In this document: in pieces, positions 8,922-16,255 of the stretch
Position numbering within the stretch: the first letter of the stretch is position 1
Layout of the letters: every line of letters begins with the position of its first letter
Assembly (NCBI RefSeq): GCF_017676345.1
Contig: NZ_JAFFZM010000013.1
Span: 124,001 to 188,000 of the forward strand
Direction of reading: 5' to 3'
Source: Streptomyces smyrnaeus
GTDB lineage: Bacteria > Actinomycetota > Actinomycetes > Streptomycetales > Streptomycetaceae
Length of the DNA: 64,000 nucleotides
The notes under the pieces: generated by a model
Told to the model about the DNA's origin: nothing
The model's database searches: none
What the model saw: only the letters and a program-made list of their open reading frames with translations
Program-made: the position numbers and the translations under genes

Positions 8922-9916
8922 TCGCCCTTCAGCAGCCGGGCGAGCTGTTCGTCCAGGGTGAACTCGCCCGCGTCGATCGCGTCTTCCAGCCAGTCGGCCG
9001 CCGCACGGACCTTCGCTATCCCCCGCCGGACGGTCTCGCGCTCGTCCTCGCTGAACTCCTGCCCGCGAAGGCGCGGGACCAGGCGGCCGAGGGTGGCGAC
9101 GAACTGGTGGCAGGAGCCGACCAGGCCCACGTACTCCATGCTGTGCTCGATCCGGCGGACCGCCGGGGTCCGCTCGCGGATCTCCCCGCGGGTGCGGTGG
9201 GAGTTGTCGAACTGGGCCCGGTTGACCAGGAACCGGGCGGTGTCGTCCCGCATCGTCTCCTGCGCCACCTCAGGGCGCCGCAGCAGATCGGCGGTCACCC
9301 GCGTGGCCACCTCGTCATCCCTCGTGAGCTCCCGGACCACCCGCATCCGTTCCTCGGCCGAGAGCTGGCCGGCGGGCTCCGGCCAGCGCAGCAGATCCGC
9401 CGCCACCCGCCCGGCGACCTCGCCGTCCCGCGTCAGATCGGTGACCGCCCGAACCTTCTCCTCGACCGTCTCCGGCCGGTCCACCCGCTGCCCGACCAGC
9501 CGCTTCGCGGCGTCCGGGGTCCATCGCCGGCGACCGTGCCGGTCGAACGGCACGTCCTGGACCGCGGCCCACCGCTCGGCGGCGCCGGTCACCGACGCCA
9601 AAAATCTTGTGGACGGTGAACGACACCCCATCCGCCCGCCGCCCCTTCGGCCAGCGGGACGCGACCCACCGCCAGTCCTCCACCGTCGAGGCCGCCACCC
9701 CGTGTCGTGCGCGAACAGCCCCAGCGACTCCTGCACCGTGAACAAATCCTCGCTGCCGTTCGGCATCGACCCGCCCACCGGCCGCATCGGCTCGATCTCC
9801 AGCGCAGCGTCACCGAGCGCGAACTGAGCCCGCGCCACCTGCGCGACCAACTTCCGCCCTTCAGCGACGAGCTGCTCGTAACGTTCCCAAGAGACGGTGC
9901 CCACCCGCTCCGCCAT
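8918..9916 (-). CDS. DUF6192-family protein carrying two compensating frameshifts
   Basis: A 332-codon open frame whose N-terminus (VGTVSWERYEQLVAEGRKLV, FTVQESLGLFAHDTG) and C-terminus (LLRRPEVAQ, DNSHRTRGEIRERTPAVRRI) match the Streptomyces DUF6192 family. It contains repeated blocks of the type EEKVRAVTDLTRDGEVAGRV and AEERMRVVRELTRDDEVATR. Between about residues 73 and 105 the ancestral sequence (ASTVEDWRWVASRWPKGRR, ADGVSFTVHKI) lies in another frame, entered near 9698 and left near 9600 at a run of T. The net frame is preserved but about 30 residues are replaced. Function is unknown; activity of this copy is doubtful. Confidence 0.75.
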   Translation of the reverse strand: MAERVGTVSWERYEQLVAEGRKLVAQVARAQFALGDAALEIEPMRPVGGSMPNGSEDLFTVQESLGLFAHDTGWRPRRWRTGGGSRPAGRRGGGRMGCRSPSTRFLASVTGAAERWAAVQDVPFDRHGRRRWTPDAAKRLVGQRVDRPETVEEKVRAVTDLTRDGEVAGRVAADLLRWPEPAGQLSAEERMRVVRELTRDDEVATRVTADLLRRPEVAQETMRDDTARFLVNRAQFDNSHRTRGEIRERTPAVRRIEHSMEYVGLVGSCHQFVATLGRLVPRLRGQEFSEDERETVRRGIAKVRAAADWLEDAIDAGEFTLDEQLARLLKGE

Positions 9917-9982
9917 AACCAGCCACCACCTCGAAGGCGAGCCGGGGGACGGCCACCGGCACGGGCCGTCAACGCGGCACCG

Positions 9983-10012
9983 GCCCGCGTCACCCCTCAC
10001 GGTGACGCGGGC
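9983..10012. terminator. Strong hairpin between DUF6192 and zinc-ribbon genes
   Basis: A perfect 12-bp stem, GCCCGCGTCACC paired with GGTGACGCGGGC, around a 6-nt loop. It lies between the end of the zinc-ribbon gene (10120) and the start of the DUF6192 gene (9916), so it may terminate the former or be a binding site in the element. Confidence 0.55.
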
Positions 10013-10119
10013 GCGAGCCCCGGCGGCAGGCGCAAACAGGAGTGGAAGTAGCCACGACCCCGCGCGCCAGCCAACCCGTGCACGACACCCGGGGCCGCTG
10101 GGTCGGCCGAGGCGTTCGG

Positions 10120-10428
10120 CTACGGCGTTTCCGTAACGCCCTTCCGCGACGCCCGCCTCTCGCGGCAGGCCCGCACCCGACACCGCGTCGAGCAGTACAC
10201 CGCCGACCGCGCCCGCTCCACCCCGACCGTCCAGGACCGCCCGCACACCGGGCACTCCGCCAGCTCCCCCTGCTGCATCGCAGCCACCCGCCGCCGGGTC
10301 GCCTCCAACCGCCGCCACCGCCGCGACTTGCACCGACCCGAGCAAAACACCGCCCCCGCCGCCTTCGACACCGGCAACGGATCACCACACTCCCGGCAAT
10401 ACCTCCGGACCACCGCACCCGGCCTCAT
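10120..10428 (-). CDS. Small double zinc-ribbon protein
   Basis: A 102-residue basic protein with two cysteine modules: CRECGDPL...FCSGRCKSRRW at the N-terminus and ECPVCGRSW...YCSTRCRVRAC at the C-terminus. The CxxC...CxxxC spacing in each predicts two zinc-binding treble-clef or ribbon folds that could contact nucleic acid. It starts 54 bp inside the right end of the element and reads inwards. No enzymatic motif is visible. Confidence 0.72.
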   Translation of the reverse strand: MRPGAVVRRYCRECGDPLPVSKAAGAVFCSGRCKSRRWRRLEATRRRVAAMQQGELAECPVCGRSWTVGVERARSAVYCSTRCRVRACRERRASRKGVTETP

Positions 10429-10464
10429 AGCGCGATCATCCGACCAGGCCAGACCTCATGGCCA

Positions 10465-10482
10465 GGGTTCTCAAACGCCTAC
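10465..10482 (-). repeat. Right terminal inverted repeat of the inserted element
   Basis: GGGTTCTCAAACGCCTAC on the plus strand; inverted, it matches the left end with one mismatch. It is immediately followed by the TGA duplication. Confidence 0.88.
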
Positions 10483-10485
10483 TGA
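10483..10485. repeat. Target-site duplication TGA, right copy
   Basis: TGA directly after the right inverted repeat, matching 4547-4549. Confidence 0.85.
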
Positions 10486-12050
10486 CGGCAGCGGGACTGG
10501 CCTGGCTGATCAGCGGTTCGGCGGTACGGGCAGTGGCGGTTCTGGTGGTGGCCACCCCGTGCCCGCTGCTTCTCGCGGCGCCGGTGGCTGTCGTCTCCGG
10601 CCTGTCGCGGGCCTCCCGCCTGGGTGTGGTGATCCGCGACGGCGGCGCGCTGGAGAACTTCGGCCGGGCCCGCACCCTGCTGCTCGACAAGACCGGCACC
10701 CTGACCAGCGGTCGCCCGCACGCCCTCGACGTCGTTGCCGCACCCGGCTGGAAACCCGCTGATGTACTGCGGCTGGCAGCCTCGCTCGACCAGTACTCCC
10801 CGCATGTCCTCGCGCGGGCGATCGTCGATGCGGCCCGCGATCGCGGACTGGAACTGTCGCCGCCCACGGACGTGACCGAGGAACCGGGACGGGGCGCCAC
10901 CGCAACTCTCGACGGCCGCCGCATGTCCGTCGGCCGCCTTGAGGCCCGATCCGACAAGCCCAACTGGGCACGAGCGGCCGACAACCGGGCGCTCCTGGAT
11001 GGGGCGGCCGTCGCCTGGCTCACTGTTGACGGCAGTCCCGTCGGCGCTGTCCTCCTTCGTGACCCTCTGCGCCGGGACGCGCCGCGGACGCTGCGCCGAC
11101 TCCGCACGACGGGCATCGGGCGGCTGACGCTGCTCACCGGCGACCGGCCGGAACCGGCCCGCGAGATCGCGGCAGTCCTCGGCCTGGACGACGTGCGGGC
11201 CGAGCTCACTCCGGCCGACAAGGTCGCCGCCGTACGTGCCGAACGCGGGCGCGCGGTCACAGTGATGGTGGGCGACGGCGTGAACGACGCCCCGGCGCTC
11301 GCAGCGGCGGATGTCGGCGTGGCGATGGGGGCCCGCGGCTCCACCGCATCCTCCGAGGCCGCTGACGTCGTCCTGACCACCGACCGCGTGGACCGCCTCG
11401 CCGACGCCGTCGCCATCGCCGTACGAGCACGCCGCATCGCCGTGCAGAGCGCGCTCGGCGGCATGCTGATGTCCCTCGCCGCCATGGCGGCAGCCGCCGT
11501 GGGCCTGCTACCGCCCGCCGTCGGTGCTCTGCTTCAGGAGGGGATCGATGTCGCGGTCATCCTCAACGCCCTGCGTGCGCTGCGCCTCGACCAGGCTGCG
11601 CGCCCCGCCCTCCAACCCGCGACGGAAGCGCTCGTCCACCGTTTCGCAGCCGAACACGAGGACCTCCAGGACGTGCTCGAAGCCGTACGGGGTGCCGCCG
11701 ACCAGCTGTCCGACAGCTCGGGCCCGAAGGCGCTCGCGGCAGTGGGCGAGGCGCACCGGCTGGTCAACGAACGGCTCCTGCCGCATGAACAGGCCGAAGA
11801 GCACCAGCTCTACCCTGCCCTCGCGCCCACTCTGGGCGGTCCTGAAGCGACCGCCACGATGAGTCGTGCCCACACTGAGATCGAGCGTCTCGCCCGGCGC
11901 ATCGCCACCCATCTGTAACTGGTCGCAACCGAGGGTGACCTGGCGCTGGAGCAGCTCGATGATCTGCGCGTCTGTCTGTACGGGCTGCACAGCGTGCTGC
12001 GCCTGCACTTCGCACAGGAGGAAGAGACCTACTTCTCCCTCGCCCCGTGA
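10483..12050 (+). pseudogene. Heavy-metal P-type ATPase with hemerythrin tail, 3' part
   Basis: This segment continues the gene from 4549, beginning TAAGLAWLISG in frame. It has the ion-channel motif VATPCPLLLAAP, the phosphorylation site LLLDKTGTLTSGRP, SPHVLARAIV in the nucleotide domain, and MVGDGVNDAPALAAADVG. The tail from about 11630 is a hemerythrin-like HHE domain (HRFAAEHEDLQDVLEAV, LLPHEQAEEHQLYPAL). An in-frame TAA at 11916-11918 breaks that tail, yet the same frame continues LEQLDDLRVCLYGLHSVL and LHFAQEEETYFSLAP to a TGA at 12048. The gene has thus been hit twice: insertion and nonsense change. An internal start at 10458 inside the element could give a truncated product. Confidence 0.88.
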
Positions 12051-12224
12051 GGCAGCTGCTTGTCTGGGCGGTCGGCGATGTCGGGTTCGTTGTTCGGCGA
12101 TGGGCTGTCGTCGTCCGTCGTCGACATGTGTGTCTTTGCTGCGGTGTCCCAGGACACACGGCTGATGTGTGGCTCACAGGCAACGGCGACCTGACCAGGA
12201 GCGGGCCGCTGCCCCGTCGGCCCG

Positions 12225-12249
12225 CCCGCACCCTGCGGCAGGGTGCGGG
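12225..12249. terminator. Hairpin between the ATPase and the persulfide operon
   Basis: CCCGCACCCTG and CAGGGTGCGGG form a perfect 11-bp stem around a CGG loop. No T-run follows, as is common in high-GC actinomycetes. The rest of 12051-12277 shows no convincing gene. Confidence 0.6.
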
Positions 12250-12277
12250 TCCCTCGATGCACCATCACCACTCAAGG

Positions 12278-12329
12278 AATACCCCCACCCGTATCCCTGT
12301 TATGGTGAGACGTAATACCCCCCTGGGTA
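12278..12329. promoter_or_regulatory. Tandem CsoR/CstR-type operators of the persulfide operon
   Basis: ATACCCCCACCCGTAT (12279-12294) and ATACCCCCCTGGGTA (12315-12329) lie 60 and 25 bp before the start at 12354. The second is a close match to the ATACCCC..GGGGTAT palindromes bound by CsoR-family repressors. Spacing of about 36 bp between centres would suit two tetramers on nearly the same DNA face. Confidence 0.68.
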
Positions 12330-12353
12330 CTCTGATGAGAGGAGGCACAGCCG

Positions 12354-13730
12354 GTGTTCTTCATCGACACCTTGGAAGTGCAAGGCCTGGGCAACCGCAG
12401 CTACCTGGCCGGGGGCTCCACGGCTGCCGTGGCGGTGGACCCGCCCCGCGACATCGACCGGGTCATGGCGGCGGCCGCGCGGCGCGGTGTGCGCATCGCC
12501 TTCGTTGCCGAGACCCACCTGCACAACGACTACGTCACCGGCGGCCTGGAGCTGGCTCGCGTCAGCGGCGCCCGATACCTGGTTCCGACGGGCGCTTCGG
12601 TCTCGTTCGAACACACCCCTGTCGACGACGGTGACACCGTCGCCCTGGACGAGGGACTGGCGCTGCGTGCGGTGGCCACTCCCGGTCACACTCCGCACCA
12701 CACCTCCTACGTGCTGGAACAGGACGGTCAGGCGATGGCAGCCTTCACCGGCGGGTCACTGCTGATCGGCACGGTCGGGCGGCCGGACCTGGTCGAGCCC
12801 AGGCTCACCGAGCAGCTGGCCCGCGCCCAGCACGCCTCCGCACACCGGCTGGCCGACCAGTTGGACGACGAGGTGCAGGTGCTGCCCACCCATGGCTTCG
12901 GCAGCTTCTGCTCCAGCTCCCAGGCCGAGGGGGACACAACCACCATCGGCGCGGAGCGCAGGGTGAACGAGGCGCTGGTCAAGGACGCGGACACATTTAT
13001 CGCCGACATGCTCGCCGGACTGGACGACGTGCCCGCGTACTACACCCACATGGGGCCGGTCAACGCCGCCGGGCCCGCCCCCGTCGACCTCACGCCACCC
13101 CGGCAGGCGGACGCCGAGCAGATCTCCGAGCGGCTCGCCGCCGGGGAGTGGGTGGTGGATCTGCGTAACCGCGTTGCCTTCGCCGAGGGGCATGTGGCCG
13201 GGTCGTTCAACTTCGAGGGCGAGGGCAAGTTGGCCACCTACCTCGCGTGGTTGATCCCGTGGGGCAAGCCCGTCACGTTGCTGGCCGAAACTCCTGAGCA
13301 GATTGCCGACGCGCAGCGGGAGCTGACCCGGGTGGGTATCGACCGGCCGGCCGCTGCCGCCACCGGCGAACCGGACGACTGGGTCCGGGACGACTCCCAG
13401 CTCGTCTCTTTTCCCCGGGCCCGTTTCGCGGACCTGGCCGACGTACGTGAGAGCGGCAAGGACCTGGTCGTGCTGGACGTGAGGCGCGACTCGGAGCGCG
13501 CGAGCGGTTACCTCGACGGCTCGGTCCACATTCCCATCCACGAGCTGCCCGACCGTATCGGCGAGGTGCCGTCCGGTCAGGTGTGGGTGCACTGCGCCGG
13601 CGGGATGCGCGCGGCGATCGCCGCCTCCCTCCTGGACGCGGTCGGCCGCGAGGTGATCGCCGTCGATGACGGCTTCGATGCCGCCTCCGACGCCGGGCTC
13701 ACCCTCACCCGTCCTCAGAGCATCGGCTGA
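12354..13730 (+). CDS. Persulfide dioxygenase-like metallo-beta-lactamase with two rhodanese domains
   Basis: A 458-residue protein like CstB: an MBL domain (about 1-230), then two rhodanese domains (about 255-345 and 360-455). The MBL metal motif is THLHNDY (H55, H57, D59), with Tyr in place of the last His, and PGHTPHH follows. The usual FTGD is FTGGSLLIG, so the aspartate that serves as third iron ligand in ETHE1 is Gly. The first rhodanese lacks a loop cysteine; the second has VHCAGGMRAA, an apparently active cysteine. The likely role is oxidation or sulfur transfer from low-molecular-weight persulfides in the cytosol. The GTG start at 12354 has GGAGG 8 nt upstream and CsoR/CstR-type operators before it. 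Confidence 0.88.
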   Translation: MFFIDTLEVQGLGNRSYLAGGSTAAVAVDPPRDIDRVMAAAARRGVRIAFVAETHLHNDYVTGGLELARVSGARYLVPTGASVSFEHTPVDDGDTVALDEGLALRAVATPGHTPHHTSYVLEQDGQAMAAFTGGSLLIGTVGRPDLVEPRLTEQLARAQHASAHRLADQLDDEVQVLPTHGFGSFCSSSQAEGDTTTIGAERRVNEALVKDADTFIADMLAGLDDVPAYYTHMGPVNAAGPAPVDLTPPRQADAEQISERLAAGEWVVDLRNRVAFAEGHVAGSFNFEGEGKLATYLAWLIPWGKPVTLLAETPEQIADAQRELTRVGIDRPAAAATGEPDDWVRDDSQLVSFPRARFADLADVRESGKDLVVLDVRRDSERASGYLDGSVHIPIHELPDRIGEVPSGQVWVHCAGGMRAAIAASLLDAVGREVIAVDDGFDAASDAGLTLTRPQSIG

Positions 13731-13768
13731 AACACCCACTCACAGCACCCACCCGGAGTGATCGCGCT

Positions 13769-14143
13769 TTGTTCTCCCTGCCTTCCTCTCTCCGTCTTCT
13801 CCGTCGCAGCCCCGGCCGTCTCAGCCCTGCGCAGGCCCACCGGCATCTGCGTGATGAGCAGGCGGTGCTGCTCGATGTCCGCGAGATGTCGGAGTGGCTG
13901 TCCGGGCACGCCCCCTGCGCGCTGCACCTGCCGCTGAGCCGCCTGCGGGCCGGGTCGCCTCTTCCAGCAGCTGCGCACGGCAAACCGATTCTGGTCATCT
14001 GCCGCTCCGGCCACCGTTCGCAGCAGGCTGCCGAGCTGCTGACCGCCCGGGGCGTCGAGGCGCGTGACATCACAGGCGGCATGATCGCGTGGGCGCGCGA
14101 GGGCCTTCCGGTCGCCGATGAGAGCAGCGGTTCCATAGCGTGA
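13769..14143 (+). CDS. Single-domain rhodanese
   Basis: A 124-residue sulfurtransferase: VLLDVREMSEWLSGHAP at the N-terminal strand, and active loop VICRSGHRSQQ with the catalytic cysteine. A short basic N-terminal extension (RLLRRSPGRLS) precedes the domain. The TTG at 13769 follows GGAG by about 10 nt; no better start is seen. It begins 38 bp after the MBL-rhodanese gene, and its TGA overlaps the GTG of the TauE/SafE gene, so the three form one operon for persulfide and sulfite handling. Confidence 0.88.
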   Translation: MFSLPSSLRLLRRSPGRLSPAQAHRHLRDEQAVLLDVREMSEWLSGHAPCALHLPLSRLRAGSPLPAAAHGKPILVICRSGHRSQQAAELLTARGVEARDITGGMIAWAREGLPVADESSGSIA

Positions 14144-14892
14144 GTGCCCTGCTTCTTGCCCTTGTCGCCGGTGGCGTGGTCGGGCTTGCGCTCGGTGCGC
14201 TGGGCGGGGGCGGCAGCGTGCTGGCGGTGCCTGCTCTGATCTATCTGCTGGGCTTCACCCCGGCCGCAGCCACCACCGCGAGTCTCATCATTGTCACCGT
14301 CACCTCGCTCACCGCTCTCTACGCCCACAGCCGTGCGGGAAACGTACGGTGGAAAACCGGTGCGTTGTTCGCCGCAGCGGGTCTGGTCCCCGCTGCGGTA
14401 GCCGGTGCCGCTGCGAACCGCCTGCCACAGCCGGTCATGACGGCCGCGTTCGCCGCCGTCGCCGCCTTCGCGGCCGTCGAGATGTTGCGCTCCCGCCGCA
14501 GCTCCACCGACGGTGGATCGCAGCCCGTGCGGCCGGCCGAAGCCGCCGGCACCGGGGCCGGGCTGGGCGCCCTGACCGGGCTGCTCGGGGTGGGCGGCGG
14601 CTTCCTCGCCGTTCCTGCCCTGGTCGCGGTTCTGGCCTTCGAGATGCAGGCCGCCATCGGCACCAGCCTGCTGGTCATCTCGACGAACTCACTTGCTTCC
14701 CTCGCCACCCGCGGGGCCACCCTGGCGGGACTGGAATGGGCGGTGATCGCGCCGTTCACCGGGGCAGCGATCCTGGGCGCCTGGGACGGCAGGAAGGTGG
14801 CGAGCAGGATCTCCGGTACGTTGCTGCAACGTACGTTCGCCGTCGTGCTGCTGGCCGTGGCCGCCTTCATGCTCATCGACGCCGTGACATGA
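14140..14892 (+). CDS. TauE/SafE family sulfite/anion exporter
   Basis: A 250-residue integral membrane protein with about eight hydrophobic helices. It carries the paired family motifs GLALGALGGGGSVLAVPALI near the N-terminus and GLLGVGGGFLAVPALVAVL in the second half. Such proteins export sulfite, sulfoacetate or related anions. Coming directly after the MBL-rhodanese and rhodanese genes (GTGA overlap), it most likely removes sulfite produced by persulfide oxidation. Confidence 0.92.
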   Translation: MSALLLALVAGGVVGLALGALGGGGSVLAVPALIYLLGFTPAAATTASLIIVTVTSLTALYAHSRAGNVRWKTGALFAAAGLVPAAVAGAAANRLPQPVMTAAFAAVAAFAAVEMLRSRRSSTDGGSQPVRPAEAAGTGAGLGALTGLLGVGGGFLAVPALVAVLAFEMQAAIGTSLLVISTNSLASLATRGATLAGLEWAVIAPFTGAAILGAWDGRKVASRISGTLLQRTFAVVLLAVAAFMLIDAVT

Positions 14893-14925
14893 TGTCGCCC
14901 CCGTGGATGCGGCCGCAGGGACCGG

Positions 14926-15207
14926 TCAGGCAAGGGACAAGAACAACTTCTCCAGACGGGCCCGCATCTCCTCCCGGTCACCGGGGGCGGAGCCCTCCGC
15001 GTCCGTCATGCAGTGCTGAAGGCCGGTGGCGATGATCGCGAACCCCGCCTTGTCCAGAGCCCGGGAAGCTGCCGCCAACTGGGTCACCACTTCCTCGCAA
15101 TCCCGCCCCTCTTCGATCATCTTGATCACCCCGGCGATCTGACCCTGCGCTCTACGCAGCCGGTTGACCGCCTTCTTCAGCTCCTCGGCCGCCATCGTCA
15201 GTTCCAC
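14926..15207 (-). CDS. CsoR-family repressor of the persulfide-sensing (CstR-like) type
   Basis: A 93-residue all-helical DUF156 regulator: NRLRRAQGQIAGVIKMIEEG, C37 in RDCEEVVTQL, and C66 in GLQHC. Copper-sensing CsoR needs a histidine four residues before the second cysteine; here that residue is Gly62. This leaves the two-cysteine arrangement of CstR, which forms a di- or trisulfide link with persulfide. The GTG at 15207 is preceded by AAGGAG. It is divergent from the membrane rhodanese gene with a palindromic operator in between, so it probably represses both directions and the operon at 12.3 kb. A copper role is less likely but not excluded. Confidence 0.88.
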   Translation of the reverse strand: MELTMAAEELKKAVNRLRRAQGQIAGVIKMIEEGRDCEEVVTQLAAASRALDKAGFAIIATGLQHCMTDAEGSAPGDREEMRARLEKLFLSLA

Positions 15208-15228
15208 CGCAACTCCTTCTCCTTCATA

Positions 15229-15246
15229 GATACCCCTGCGGGTATC
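15229..15246. promoter_or_regulatory. CsoR/CstR operator in divergent promoter region
   Basis: GATACCCCTGCGGGTATC, a near-perfect palindrome (one mismatched pair), sits midway between the regulator start (15207) and the rhodanese start (15268). It is the best of the related sites in this window and a likely autoregulatory operator. Confidence 0.75.
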
Positions 15247-15267
15247 CTACCCGGAGGGGAACCCCCG

Positions 15268-15855
15268 ATGAGAAATGGAAAGATCCACGTGACCGCCACC
15301 ACCGCCCTCACTCCCGCGCAGGCCCACGCCCGCCTGGACAAGCTGACCGTGATCGATGTGCGCACGCCGGGGGAGTACGCCTCCGGGCATCTGCCCGGCG
15401 CCCACAACGTCCCCCTCGACCACCTGGATGCGGCACTCGACGCACTCAAGGCGGCAGCCGGCCGTTGCGACCTGCTCATGGTGTGCGCCTCTGGTGCCCG
15501 CTCCGCGCAAGCCTCCCAGCGCCTGACCGAACACGGCGTCACCGCCGCTACGCTCACCGGCGGCACAGCTGCCTGGAGCCGGCTCGGCCATACTCTCCAC
15601 CACCCCGCGGACACCCCCGCCATCTGGGCCATGGAGCGCCAGGTCCGCCTCGCCGCAGGAGCACTTGTCCTCACCGGACTGCTCGCCGCCCGCCGCTGGC
15701 CGAGGACCCGCTGGATATCCGCAGGCGTCGCCGGCGGACTGGTCTTCTCCGCCCTCACCGACACCTGCGGCATGGCCCGTGTCCTGGCCAAGCTTCCCCA
15801 CAACCGGCCCCGGGCCACCGACCTGGCGGCCACTCTTGCCGCTCTGAGCGACTGA
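15268..15855 (+). CDS. Membrane-anchored rhodanese (rhodanese plus DUF2892-type helices)
   Basis: A 195-residue protein. The N-terminal rhodanese domain (LTVIDVRTPGEYASGHLPGA, active loop MVCASGARSAQ) is followed by a C-terminal pair of hydrophobic helices (LAAGALVLTGLLAA, ISAGVAGGLVFSALTD) ending with CGMARVL, as in YgaP-type sulfurtransferases. ATG at 15268 follows GGAGG by 10 nt; GTG at 15289 (after GGAAAG) is an alternative. The CsoR/CstR operator lies directly upstream. Probable role: sulfur transfer at the inner face of the membrane, co-induced with the persulfide operon. Confidence 0.88.
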   Translation: MRNGKIHVTATTALTPAQAHARLDKLTVIDVRTPGEYASGHLPGAHNVPLDHLDAALDALKAAAGRCDLLMVCASGARSAQASQRLTEHGVTAATLTGGTAAWSRLGHTLHHPADTPAIWAMERQVRLAAGALVLTGLLAARRWPRTRWISAGVAGGLVFSALTDTCGMARVLAKLPHNRPRATDLAATLAALSD

Positions 15856-16255
15856 CGCCGGTCGGGGCGGCAGACATCTGCCGAACACCTTCGCCGACGA
15901 CCATCAGTGCGAGATGGCTGGGCCCGCACGGGTCGGGTCACCGTCGGCCCACGGCAGTGTCGGCGAACACATCCGGCGGGCCTTTCACGGGAAGGAGCCG
16001 TCTTCGGGCCGGTCATCGGCGGCTGACTGCTACCCGGCCATGACACACGGCCCGTGTCGTCTCCTCCCGTAACGATGGGCGAGTAACTTCTGCCTGAGAC
16101 CGCAGGCCGTGTTGAAGCTCGGGCAACGGCTGGAGTCGCACGTGCGGCGGAGCGTCGTACCGCAACGGACGTCGCTGGGTGACCACGCACAAGAATCGCC
16201 GTGGTCCCGTCGGTCGATTCGAGAGGCTGAAGACGGACGACTGGCTTGGAGGGCG
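15856..16255. other. Intergenic region without a recognisable gene
   Basis: About 400 bp between the rhodanese and the GH65 gene. Frames open here show no family features and poor codon bias. It presumably holds the GH65 promoter, but I see no clear boxes. Confidence 0.6.

Larger units (their letters stand above)
4550..10482. mobile_element. 5,933-bp inserted element with 18-bp inverted repeats and 3-bp duplication
   Basis: The element splits the P-type ATPase. Its left end is GTAGGTGTTTGAGAACCC and its right end is the inverse of GTAGGCGTTTGAGAACCC, one mismatch in 18. A 3-bp TGA repeat flanks both ends. Cargo in order: ArsR/DUF5937 regulator (-), questin-oxidase-like gene (+), tautomerase-like/YHS gene (+), IS5-type transposase (-), RacP-like gene (-), DUF6192 gene (-), zinc-ribbon gene (-). 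The IS5 gene lies in the middle, not at an end, so either it moves the whole unit or it is a later passenger and mobility comes from the RacP/DUF6192/zinc-ribbon set or an outside transposase. Boundaries are seen directly; the mechanism is unknown. Confidence 0.85.

Noticed and set aside
10458..11918. P-type ATPase gene starting independently at 10458
   Set aside because: The ATG lies in the inserted element's end; the product would lack the actuator domain. It is better read as the 3' part of the split gene.
3775..12050. Programmed excision of the 5.9-kb segment (as with developmental excision elements)
   Set aside because: Short inverted repeats with a 3-bp duplication fit transposition; no site-specific recombinase gene or long direct att repeats were seen, and the ATPase also carries a nonsense codon.
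14926..15207. Copper-sensing CsoR
   Set aside because: The His ligand four residues before the second Cys is Gly, and neighbours are sulfur genes, so a persulfide sensor is more likely.
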